Assembly: GCA_037178975.1 (NCBI GenBank)
Contig: JASJZH010000006.1
Span: 3,472,001-3,536,000, forward strand
Source: Oscheius tipulae
Lineage: Eukaryota > Nematoda > Chromadorea > Rhabditida > Rhabditidae
DNA length: 64,000 nt
Direction of reading: 5' to 3'
Shown here one piece after another: positions 26,001 through 37,402 of this stretch (position 1 is the stretch's first letter; each line of letters begins with the position of its first letter). The notes beneath the pieces were generated by a model. The model did no database searches. It saw only the letters and a list, made by a program, of their open reading frames with translations, and was not told the DNA's origin. The translations under genes and the position numbers were made by a program.

Positions 26001-29000
26001 GTTGACGACAACTTCTCGAGGCTCATGTCGAAGATGCTGAGGTACTGGTCGCTGTGTCCTCATCTGTCGCTGTTCCAACTGGCGGCGAATTTCTTGATTT
26101 GCCATCTGATTTTGATGCACAGGATAGGGACCTTGTCCCTGGTGATATGCCATCGGTGGCATAGGTTGCTGTTGATGCTGAGGTTGCGTGTAATTGTAGG
26201 ATATCTGCTGCTGAAGAGGTCCGCGGAAGTATCCTCCATTGAAAGACTGAACTCCAGGCATATTGTGATTCATCATCTGTTGCGGTTGGACCGGATTTGG
26301 GTAAACTGCATTGATCGGTGGGAAAGCTTGTCCAGGCTGTTGATAGTCACTCTAAAAACTCGATTTGCAGTGATAACAGATTTGAAACGAAGAAATACAT
26401 GCAGTGGCCATGCATGGCTAAGGTGAGCACATACCCAGGCATGCTGCGTAGTGAGATTCGGGTGGTGCGAACGAACCATAAAGGAATTAGTGCCCTGAAT
26501 ACGAAAATGAAAGCATGCTTACAACAAAAACAAAAACATTCTTTTGATGGATGCAGTTTCCAACTTACCAATGCATTCATACCCCAAGGGGTGTTCATAT
26601 GGGGGTACTGCGGCGGATGATAGTAGGTATTCTGCATCTGCTGCGGGTATCCTTGCTGAATTGGTGGCTGTTGTGCGCTGGCAAATGGTGTCTGAAAACT
26701 TTGTACGTTTCGAATGAGCTTCTTAACTGACAGTGCTCCATCCGGTAGAAATAGGTTGACTGTAATTGTGATGTACTCTAGTAATATTGTTTTGCAGCTG
26801 GTAAGGACCCATGCCAATGTTGTTCTGCTCATGATATCGTGGAAGCTGCCCATGCAGCATCGTCTCTTGCTTATCGTAAGTGTTCCTGACGGCTGGAAGT
26901 TGCACAGCAGGTACCGGCACAGTTGCAGATTCATCATCATTCATAAACGAGTCGATTGTATTCAGTGCTTGACTTGGCGGAGGAGCACCGGGGCCATCAC
27001 CGTTCAAAAGACGCTGAATATCTTCATCTTGACAATCAGGCTGACTAACAGTCTAAAGACCGAAAGTTCCAAAATAATGCAAACTTACGAGTTCCTCGAA
27101 AGAGAGTGACTCATCAACAGTACTTTCTGCAACTGGCGGGATTGTCTTGGCAAAAGTTTCCTCCACAGCTGGCGATGGTTCACGAGAAGTAAGGATCTGT
27201 AACCTTTGAATGAAACGTTGAACGAAATGATTATACCGCTTCAGGAGTTTCTGATCTTAAGGCAGGGTGATTTCTTCTCGAAGCAGCCTCCTCAGAAATA
27301 CTCTAAAAAAAACGTGAGTGAGTGTGCTACTAGGTAGAACATACGGACACTTCGCTGAATGTACGATTTCTGATGGCTTGATCTTCAACATCGGCCTCAA
27401 GGAAATGTGTTCCAACAAATGATTTGGTTTCGTCATTGTTTTCTTCAAGAACAACAGCTGAAGACTGAACTTCGACCAGATTTTCAGGCTCCTTGAAATT
27501 GAAGAAGTCGTCTTCCTCTTCAAACGGAATTCCAAGTGGTCTTTCGCTGTCAGCCTCACGATGGAGGCTTTTGGTACTCTCGATAATTGATGAAACATTA
27601 GCCGTAGGCGCGCTGAAGAGAGGCACTGAAAGATCTCCCATATCGTTTTCAATATCGTCGTAGAAGTGCGATGTTGATGGAGGCATCTGTGGCTCTTCTG
27701 TTATAGGAGGCATTGGCAGTTCGGCTGCACTGCTTGCGACTGCTGCTGTTGGCTGATCTGACTGCTCTTCAGTAGTACCTTGGAAGTCGCTGATCTCCTC
27801 CATCCTCTTTTGCGAAACGTCTTCTGCTGCATACATGATGGCATTTTCGGCGATTTCGTCTGCGAACGTATCCAGTGCTTCTTTTTCCAGCCAAGAAAAG
27901 TCCAGCGCTTTCATTGTCAACTCTTCTTCTTCGTCTTCTTTAGCTATCTGCTCCGCAACATCTCCCGCTAGCCGATGGAGCATGCCAGCAATCAGTGTCA
28001 TATCGTTACGGCTTTCTTCTGCTCTACAGGAACCAGCAGGGACTTTTGTGGAGACTGTGACATTGCCGGCATTTTGTGAAGATAAACCAACAAATCCTTC
28101 TTCTTCTTGCTCGTGTTCCATCTCGACTCTGTTCACAAGATAATCAACCACAAGATGGAGATCATGGAAAAACATGACATCTGTTAGCATCTCTTCTAAA
28201 AGTGAAGCAATTTCTGGATCCACAATGATTGGTTCTTTTGTTGGTAAGGCTGTGCTCGACTCTTGCCCCCGTACTTCCAAAATAGTAATTTCTGGTTCAT
28301 CATCTTCTTCCTGGCACAGTTCCGAAGCGACTGCCTGTTGATCGGTGGACTTTTGAACCCAGCCCAGTCCAGCAAGCTTTGTAGTTGGCTCTTCTTCTGT
28401 GATAATCGCTTCTTCCTTGATCTTTTCGAAAACTGGCTCATCAGAAGCTTCTTGCTCATGGAGCTTCGAGCAAAGGAAGTCAATCACCGCGACAGCTTCA
28501 GGTAAAACTTCAAAGATCTCCTTGGCTACCAACGGTACTGGCTCGATACTTGGCTCTGCCGTGATGTCTTGAGTAAAGATTCTATCTATCTCGTAGTTGT
28601 CGACGGCGACGAATTCTTCAAAGTGAACCGCTTCGGGTACTTCCCATTGAATAACATCTTTCATCGCAGCAGTTTTGACCTCTACGGGGCATTTTGGTGC
28701 CAGGTCGACAGGAGTGGGTATGACGGCAAGTTCAGCTGCAATAGTAACTTTGTCTATGACGTCTTTCACAACAGTTTTGACTTCGTGAATGATTTCCGCT
28801 AACGCATCCTGATCATCTTTGTCGGTAGAAGAAACCTCGGGAGCAGGTATGTACAGATTCACATCATCAAAGTGGTCGTGAGGCTCATAAGGGCTGATGT
28901 CAGCATCTTCCTCCATTTCCGTAACAACATTCTCCGTGGCTGGTTCCTGTAATGGTTTCGTATGTTTTGTTACAAACCAAGCACTTACCTCGATTTCCAT

Positions 29001-32000
29001 TTGGTCTTCGTGTAGCGTGGCTGACAAAGGTACTTGATCCTCCAGAGTAATGACATCGATCTCTCTCTTCTCCTGCTGGAGGTCTTCTGTTACTACATCT
29101 AGCTGATTCACCAGCTCCTAAGGTAAATTTTGCTCTCAATAGCATAACTTCACTTACATCCAGACATTCGACAATAGTACGATCGTATCCTTTTTTGGTC
29201 ATCTGCCTCTCTGTGAGATTGAGCAAACTTTCCAAGAATCCAGGTGCTGTGTAGACGGATGATTCTCTGGTGGAACTCTTAGCTGCTTTGGTCTTGGGAG
29301 CAGTCAGCGAGTCGACAGGTCCATCACATCTTAGTCTCCAAAGAAGCCGTCGTCTTTCCATGTAAGGTCGCATTCCTTTCTTGATGTTGATGCTCTTCCT
29401 GCTCAGTGGTATTGCTCTCGGATCAAACTCGGGATCGGGAATGTCTCCAAAGTGATTCAGCAGATCGAGTACACAGCCCACAACAGCTAAATCCATCTCC
29501 TTCTGCATCTTGACATCTTGCTTGACGTATTGCCTTCTTCGACCTTTGGACTTTCTCGGCGCCGTGGTCAACCTTGATTTGGCCTTCCTTCTCTTGGCCG
29601 GTTTTGTCTCAGAAGAACGGAAAATTTTGTCGAGAGTCTCCTTTTGTTTTTGAACAAGATCCCCTAGACGGTCTTCTGGTAGTTTCAAGTTGGGTGGTAC
29701 AACTTCTGGCTGATGTGTTTGCAGAACAGCAATAATGACCTTTAAACAGAATATAGGAGAAAAGGACTAAATCAAACCTCTTTATTTTTCTTTCCTTCTA
29801 CTCCTCGAGATGTTGTAGTCAGTTTCGGTCGGCCCTAAAACCCTTTGTGTGTTTTTAAAGTTCCGAGAAACATACAGGTCTACGTTTGGTCTGAGCAGCA
29901 ATCATTTCTTTAGCTTCAGGGATATGCGCAGCCAATGTTGTTGTAGATACGTTTACCGGCTTCGGTCCGTCAGGATGTCTCTGAAGTAAGAAGCTGTCTT
30001 GTTTAAAAAACAAAAATATACCGGTTTAGTTAAAGGAGGGAGTTCTTTCATGCTTGCAGCAACGCCATTGTAGCGAGTTCTGGTAGGCTTGTTCAAATGT
30101 GGTCTGTTTTCAATCACCGGAGCTTCCTTCTTCTTGATTCTCTTATTGTGCTCTATCTTGGACGGACCTGCTACATTAAGCTGGTTGGTATTTGCTCCCA
30201 TATCATTTCCAAGGCCAGAAATTCCAATCTATAAGTAAAAATAGGAAAGTATTGCAGAGGACCTACTTCTCGAACGTCACTCTGCTGTTTTTGACGATGA
30301 AGGGAAGCTGGAACTGTCTGGCTTGTCTGGCTTCTAGCCTTGACAGGCTTGCAGTAGCTGTGCTCCTCTGTAAAGCACTGGGAAGTGGTTGGCTCTTGTT
30401 GGTCGAAGGAGTTGTCCAAGGCATCGATTGATTGCTCCAGGTCCAGTAACGGCATGTCGTGCTCTTCGATTTGCACGCCATCCTCGTTGATGACCACTTC
30501 CTTGGCGACCTGTTGATAAAAGAGGTCGGCCATCAAGGCACACTGAAATGGTATTGTGATTGTATTATGAAAGCTTGCAAACTTCATTCCCGACTTTAGG
30601 CACTGGCTTTTCTTGAGGGACTTGAGGAGGGCTAGGAAGACGACCCTTAACATAACTTCTCGTTTTGCAAAAATTTGCCTTACCTGCGGGTGGTTTCGGC
30701 CATTGGAGGGAAGCGGTATCACTCTCTGCTGAGCAGCGATCACGGCTGCATGAGCTTGCCTCGAGGGCCCAGCTTGTTGTGAGCCTTGCCGAGAAGCGAT
30801 GTACTGTCTCTTCGGCTGCCCAGAACCATTGGTGGACAGCATCATGGTGTTATACTCAACGGGAGGAGCACGCTGAGTTGGCTGGACAACCCTCTGCACC
30901 GGGACATAATTTCTGACAATTGTCCGGTAGGTTCCGTTGCCATTGACAGCTTTGGCAGGGACCAGTCGTTGTCCACCAGCATAGACCATATTTTTCATCT
31001 GACGAGTACCAGCAGGACCGGGGTTGACAACACGATAGACTCTGGCTCTGACCGGGGCATCTGCTTTATCTGGACGAGTTTGTTCGTAGTTCCCAGGTTT
31101 GTCATTTCCGAAGTTCCCATCGGAGAACTCCGGTTGGCTTCTTTGGGCCTGCAAATCCGTATGTGAAAAATTTTTTTAAAGTCGTGAAACAAAAAGACGG
31201 ATAGAACGGAAAAATGAACTTACTGAGGGATTCATACTCGTTCTTCGAAATTCTCGAACGAGGGAGGCATCGGCTGGCGGCTCACTGGCGATCATATTCG
31301 GGATATCGCAGTACCACAGATCGGGCTGAAAGATATAACTTTGCAAAGTACTTCGTGCATACCTCAATTTGGGCAGACGCGTTGTTGACGGCCACGCTGC
31401 TTGGATACTTTAAAAAATATCCATCCGTGGTCAAAAAAGTCGTATGCCTCTCCTGTGTGGTAGATCGAATGTCCACTGGTGCATCTCTCGGCAGCACTTC
31501 TAGCCGGTGGACACATCCCATCTGGAAAGTTATTCCAGCTTGGGTGTAGGCGGCTATCAGTTTTTTGTCCACAGTTTCAAAAACCACGTTTGAGCGGTAC
31601 GAGTTCTTCGGTCGGGGGTTTCTGCTCGAGGCTAAGGATGGAGTGGTGCTTTTCTGGGGGATTAGCTCGATAGCGTCCATGTCAATAGACACGGGATATC
31701 TTTCCACTCTAAAGTTGCCAATGTCGTCAAAACGAACCTAAAAACAAAATTAGAGCCAAATACACGCAATACTTACATTTGTTTCCATGAAAGGAGTAGT
31801 AGGCTGTCCGAACTCGATCGTGAACGGCAGGATCGCAAAGTGTTTCATCCGTCCAACAACCATTGCCCCGCGAGTTAGCATTTCTTTCTCAGCTCTTGAC
31901 TGTCCAACGTGGTGGCCTGAATGCTCGGTGAAGCTCGGCATTTGAGCTTTGGACTGGGGTCCGGGACGGATTTGGGGCTTAGCTGACTGTCTAAAGATAA

Positions 32001-33142
32001 GTTTGAATTAAACAGATACTCATACTCACGGCTGCCTTTCCATTTTCCACAAAATGTGGTACGTGGCGCAGTTGACATAGTCAAATTGGGCTTTGTCGTA
32101 GAGGCATAACTTCCTTAAGAAAGTCGCTACATAAAAATACACGACGCGCAACTTACGGGAACATGTGGCCCTTTATGTAACCCATATAATGGTCAAGACG
32201 CGGATTGTAGACCACCACCTTCCCGGATGCTGAAAACTCGTGATTATTTTGTCTTGTTCAAGATATACGTGTCTTGTAGAGAGTCCAGAACCCGGGCAGG
32301 TGAAGTCCGAGATGGTGGAAGTGGAGGAGAATATCTTCCACTTTGTCGCGATCGTCCGCGTCATTGACATTCATCTCCACCAAGTGCCTCACAAATGTGT
32401 TGCTCGGATCTGGAGGCGCGACTTTCTGAAAAAAAAAATGTTTACTTTTAGGTCATTTAACTCATTACCAGGAAGTTCTCGAATCTCTTCCTCGTGGCCA
32501 TGAAGGCGTTGAAGAGCCGCAGCTTTTGCGCGTTCTTGTCACTGCCTGAGACGAAGAACTCTGCAAAAAAAAGATTAGTTTGTCCCAGATGAGCAGAAAA
32601 GATAACTGGTGGAAAGCACACTTACTTTTCGGGTCAGGATGGAACCAGTTCACGAACTTGGTCATTTCGTTTGAGTAGAATTCCTTGGGAGTGGGGAAGG
32701 AATTTGTCGTGGCACGGTACTCGCTTCCATAGTAGTAGTCGAGCTCGTCCATTTCCCACTATAAACACTTTTGCTCAACACAGACTTTCTTACCGGTGAT
32801 TTTTTGGTGTACGTGTCGACCCACGTCGTGTGATCGTGCCATGAGTTGCGCTGATCATGGACGATTACTGGAACAAAATCATTTTTATCTAGAGAACTAC
32901 TTACTTTCCGGCGGAGAGTCTTGGATAGCGTCCGATTGTTTCTCTGAAAATTTCACATTACCTACGGTGGTAAACACAAACGCACTCAAGAACTTCTTCA
33001 TGTCAGTGCAGTTCTTGAAGTACTGGAAGTGCTCGAAATTGTTTCCGATCATTTTCCAGTTGCACATCTTGTGGGTGGGCAATGATCCGGAGGCAGATTG
33101 GAAGTGCCCAATCCCATATTCCTTCAGTATATCCCGCGCCAT
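20003..33142 (-). CDS. Very large unrecognised, probably nuclear protein
   Basis: Starts MARDILKEYGIGHFQ at 33142 and ends LLSQQFMKPF at 20003. Some 40 exons with mostly 45-60 nt introns; several junctions checked are in phase, with no terminator or start between them. I do not recognise the family. Order of segments: about 500 N-terminal residues of globular composition (for example DELDYYYGSEYRA, GKVVVYNPRLDHYMGYIKGH); basic/Pro stretch near 30200-31150; strongly basic NLS-like block RRKAKSRL...KSKGRRRQ near 29540-29620; a 1.7 kb acidic exon about 27330-28950; Gln/Pro/Tyr-rich segment 25400-27000; a second globular segment 23300-25300 with GHGGVDSTVELDTTHEG; and a Ser/charged tail. Composition suggests a chromatin or RNA-granule scaffold, which is inference only. 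It could be two genes wrongly read as one; I found no boundary. A CRE-like site lies 170 bp upstream. Confidence 0.55.
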
Positions 33143-33307
33143 TGTGAGGCGGAGACAAACTGATCAACTAGTCGAATAGCTCCTTCTCAGATAGATGATA
33201 AGCTAAACAAATGATTGTTTCAAACCAAAATGTTCAGGAGAATAAGTAAGAATTGAGGCATGAGAAACTAAAGAGTATTTTCTAAAGTCATTAGAAAAGC
33301 TTACAAT

Positions 33308-33320
33308 AAGCCTGACGTCA
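33308..33320 (-). promoter_or_regulatory. CRE-like palindrome upstream of the large minus-strand gene
   Basis: Contains the perfect TGACGTCA palindrome (33313-33320), preceded by AAGCC. The same 13-mer AAGCCTGACGTCA recurs at 41764-41776 before the CCDC149-like gene. TGACGTCA is the CREB/ATF bZIP site. It lies about 170 bp from the start codon of the large gene. Confidence 0.45.
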
Positions 33321-34401
33321 GTCTATATCAAACTGTGGAGGGTCTGTCTGAGTTACTACTTTATAGATGAGCTCGCTCGTATTACGAAATCAAGTCTTCC
33401 CGATCAGTTAAATGTGACTTTGCCCGCGCTTCTTGCGTCGCAGGACGGACGCGAGACTCTGGGACACCTGCCTCTAGACCAGCAAAATCGATTTCTAATA
33501 CTTTTGCGTAAATTAAACTACACTTAAAGTATATTTTTGAATACGGCGGATAGTGGAGAAAAACTTTGTGTAGTTCTTAAACTTACTAAAATTGAAAGAA
33601 GGTAATCATTTAACAATAAGTAGGAGGGTGGTCTATTTGTGAGACGCCCGCGTGACGGCCTGGCGGCGGCGCCGCTCAATTGGCTGCTGCTGCCGCAGAT
33701 TAGAGAGCACATAAAAACTGGAGGTACGAAAGACTTATGATTCTCACTCGTGGTACTACGGTATAAGGCTGAAGTAATATCTACTATAGGTCATACAGGT
33801 CAAACAGCCCCATTCCAATAAAGCTGTTGACTGATACTCCTATCACAGTCTTCGCTTTTGCAGATTCGATATTTTCGCATCTTGTTTACACATCACTCGG
33901 TATACGGTGATCAAGCTGAAGACAAATGTGATCTCCCCAGATGTGTTTCAAAGCACCGGATTTCAAGTGTACCTAGCTCTTGTGTGGGGTAAAGATACCG
34001 GCGACCAAAATAGCCTGAATTACTTTCTTCGAATGCAGGCTCCCTAATTGGAAGGCGCCTTCTGGCCTTCTACTAAGAATGCTCAAAAACGACTGAGATA
34101 AGAGAAGGAAAGAGAGTTCATAGTTATGCTGCTTCGCCTTGCAATTAGTTGGAGAAGAGCGAAAGTAGTTTGAATAGAATGTAGCCCGCTTCAGCGTATG
34201 CTGAGTGCATAAAACTTGCGGATTTCTGGATTGACAATGTCCAGAGAGAAAAAGAGAAGGCATTGATCAAAGTGCTCAAAAAATGACATATGAGGTGGCA
34301 ACTATTGGCTGACCTCTTAGGATCCTGGGAGCTATCCGGAAGAAATCGATTTCTGACCCCAAAGTAATACCAAGTGTGCAACAGCTGCCAAGTTGGGTGG
34401 C

Positions 34402-34455
34402 TTGCGGTTGCGCCACTTTTTATAGAGCAACTGCTAACCACTGAGCTATTTGTTT
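34402..34455 (-). repeat. tRNA-like fragment (possible relic)
   Basis: On the minus strand TAGCTCAGTGGTTAGCAG matches a tRNA D-arm / Pol III A-box almost perfectly. No matching B-box (GGTTCRANYCC) or closed acceptor stem follows, so this is not a functional tRNA. It may be a degraded tRNA or a tRNA-derived short interspersed element. Confidence 0.3.
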
Positions 34456-34907
34456 TTGTGGCAAGAGGACAAAATGCGAAAGCTAGATCAGAAATGAAGA
34501 GATACTAGCAAAGTCATAACGGAGTTCGCTACAAGCTTGGCTATTACCTTTTCGGCTCATTGAACAGAGGAGAAAAACGACTGAGAATAAATGAAGATGG
34601 AAAGACGATATGAGCATATCGTCATTACAAGAGCTTCAGACAATGAGCGCGTAAATGAGGTCAAATTGTGAGGAGCCTTCGATTGAGTTGAGAGGCAGAC
34701 TAGCTTGTCTCTTCGAAAAATTGCTAGGCAACCGTGATTACAAGAAGAATGAAATGCCAAAGTCTTGCTTATGAAAGCTTCCGGATACAAATTTGGATAC
34801 AATGTTCGTTTTTAGTATTGGGCTTGTTTAACATTGGAACAGTTCATGATCGAAAGAGGTTCCGTGGTTGATCTGGCCTATCATTTTAACTGTTATGAGG
34901 CTGGTAG

Positions 34908-35265
34908 AAAAATGTCATACTGTAAGCAACTTTGAAAAGGCATTCAACGTGGTTTGAAATCACTGATTCAATATCGATTCAAGCAGACTTCCGTTTTGAA
35001 AAAGATAACCACGGTCACCTTCACGTTATACTGATATTTGTTGCTGCATGATTTAGGAGCATCTGTCCATAAGTGAAAGCAAGCAACTTCGCAAGTATAT
35101 TATTAGAGAAAAACAGATTGAAAAGCATCGATTGATCTCAAACTGCTTGCCCAGTAAATGCTATATTATACGAGATGTACTTTCATGGTGTTAAATGCTG
35201 CATCCAGTATTAAAGCCAGATGTGACATCACAAAAGTGGAGATGTGCAAAATGTCATACTGTAAG
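34908..35265. repeat. 18-bp direct repeat pair
   Basis: AAAATGTCATACTGTAAG occurs at 34909-34926 and again at 35248-35265, in the same orientation, inside the large intergenic region. Flanks are unrelated as far as I can see. Function unknown. Confidence 0.5.
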
Positions 35266-37402
35266 TGGTTTACCTCCATATGATATTCTCAGAGACTGTC
35301 CGCAAGTGTCTGTCAGAAGCTGTCTGTCCATGACTTATTTGCAAGATAATGTGTTTAAAGCTTTTCGCGCGGAAGAATAGCTGTTTAACCAGCTCTAAGA
35401 CTTTTTTTTGTAAAGTACGCTTTCGAAGAGTTCTTGAGCTAAATAAGAATATGGTTTTTGGATCTTAGTATCTGTGGCAATACATGACAACAAATATAAG
35501 TTAAGAGAAATGTGAGCCTTTGAAAGAAAGCAGATGTTGTGAGAGGCTAAAGAATGGATGCGTATTTGAAGCGAATATGACATGATCAAAATTGATTGTG
35601 GACAAAACTAGCGGCATATTTATCCGGGAGAATATTTGACAGACATGATAAATCAATTATGCGCAACTAATTACAAAATTTCAATTTGGAATCTTGCTTT
35701 TTTAACGGTTAAATACATACGAATGGTAAGTTTAGTGGAAAATACACTTCGGAACCAAGAAAAAATAAGAAAAAGAAAGAAATAAGGCTTCGAAACAGAC
35801 ACACTTCCGAAGTGAAATTTCGGTCAGGCAAAATTTTCTCAAGAGATGCGAATTAGATAAAAAGTTTTGTACGGCGGTTACCAATTACTACAACATAAAA
35901 AAGAATAGAGAAATAGAGAATAAGTTTGCAAAATGAACTTTTATTGAAAATGTGGGTGTGTAGGCCCTCTATTGATGTGCCTGCAAGTACGCAATAATGC
36001 GTCATTTACACTACGGTAGTTGATGGATTACAACGCATTTCGGAACCCACGAGACGCTTGAAAATATACTAAGCGACGAATTGAGGCAAAATATCTAAAA
36101 CAATGAATTGCACATGCTCTCTACTATCTAAAGCGCGATGGTTTCTGTGGAACTTGTCCGTGGCCACGAAACAGAAGCGAGCCAACTATGTTGTCCAGAA
36201 GTTTTGTTGTTCGGAAACTTGCCTAAACTGGATGACAAGTCAACTGGGTGCGCTCTTGAACATGGCTTTTCTTTACAGTGAGCCACTGAGAGTCTTCTGT
36301 TACTACGAAGCGGCGCAGTCGCCAATGTAAAGTGATGGCAAAGACGGCGAATTGGCTGGTTTATAACTAAAGTAAGCAGATTTGATAAACAAAAAACTAG
36401 AGGCAATAAAAGCTACGTTTTGAGGGTTCTGGTGTGTAACACAGAACTCCAGGGTGAAAACTTATATCATTGCATAGTTTAAATAGTTTATTCAGTACAC
36501 TTTTCTTCATTCTATACACTTAATGTTCAATAAGAACCTAACAAAAACAGCATTCTGCGGCAGTCTTATCGGAAAGCTTTATTTCTATCCCATTTAAACA
36601 TTATTTCTAAGAGGTTCAAATAATCTTGTTCATGGCTACGAATCAATACTCCAGACTAGTGATCAGAAAATGGTTTTGGTCCCTTTCTTCTTGTGATAAG
36701 CCACGCTAGCAGCACTTTTAAGGTGACTGTTGTGGTTTGCACAAAACCTTCTGATAGGGGCAGAAAACCATTAATGTCACCCGCAACTGCGAGCAAGAGT
36801 CCCTTCTTTTCTACTGTGACGTATCCGTCGTTCGAATCTTCTTTCGCGCCCAGTGAGCACGAATTGTAGTTCTGTTCTCATGACCGAATCTTTTGGTACA
36901 TTCTGGACAGATTCTTGGTATTGTGAGAGAGAGAGGATACGCAGCTGTTTCCCCCAACCTCACCCGCGTCAGAGCAAAAAAGGCCGTTCTGGCAGCCAAA
37001 ATTCGATAGAGACTTGTGGGTCGACGGAAGAAACTCAGAAATCAGAAAGCTTTTAAATTATTTTTAAAAACTAAGTACCACAGATTGTGACTCGGATCCT
37101 CCATTGTTATCGCACCGACTACAAGACTTATCAGTGGCGTAATAGGCAGCGGCTTGCCTCAGTTCATTTTCGCCACGGCAGCTACTTGACTCTCACTTTT
37201 AATCCCAACTGTCTGTATCATTGAAACATTTCCTGTACACATTCGCGCGAAAAAAAACACTACCGTTGTTCAATGCTACTTTTTCTATTTTTACCACATA
37301 CGGCGTTAACGCGTTTTCTCCATTGATAAGGCTCAAATGTGCCTCCAAGTACGAGTTTGATCCGATCATTCCATTCTTTTCAGGTGTGCCTGAACTGCTG
37401 GA

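Larger units (their letters stand above)
33143..37402. other. 4.2 kb intergenic region between divergent genes
   Basis: No convincing exon on either strand; open frames are short and lack splice context and family similarity. It holds the AAGCCTGACGTCA element (33308-33320), a GC-rich patch around 33650-33700 unlike the AT-rich rest, a tRNA-like fragment on the minus strand near 34402-34455, and an 18-bp direct repeat (34908-34926 and 35248-35265). The acceptor TTTTCAG just before 37384 is the likely trans-splice site of the histidine-rich gene. Confidence 0.5.

Noticed and set aside
35195..35380. Small + strand frame with CAKC-type cysteines, zinc-finger-like
   Set aside because: Only one Cys pair, no splice sites and no upstream start context; it also includes one copy of the 18-bp repeat. 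Treated as chance.
33143..37402. Degenerate transposon in the 4.2 kb spacer
   Set aside because: I looked for terminal inverted repeats and transposase motifs and saw none by eye; only small repeats could be supported.
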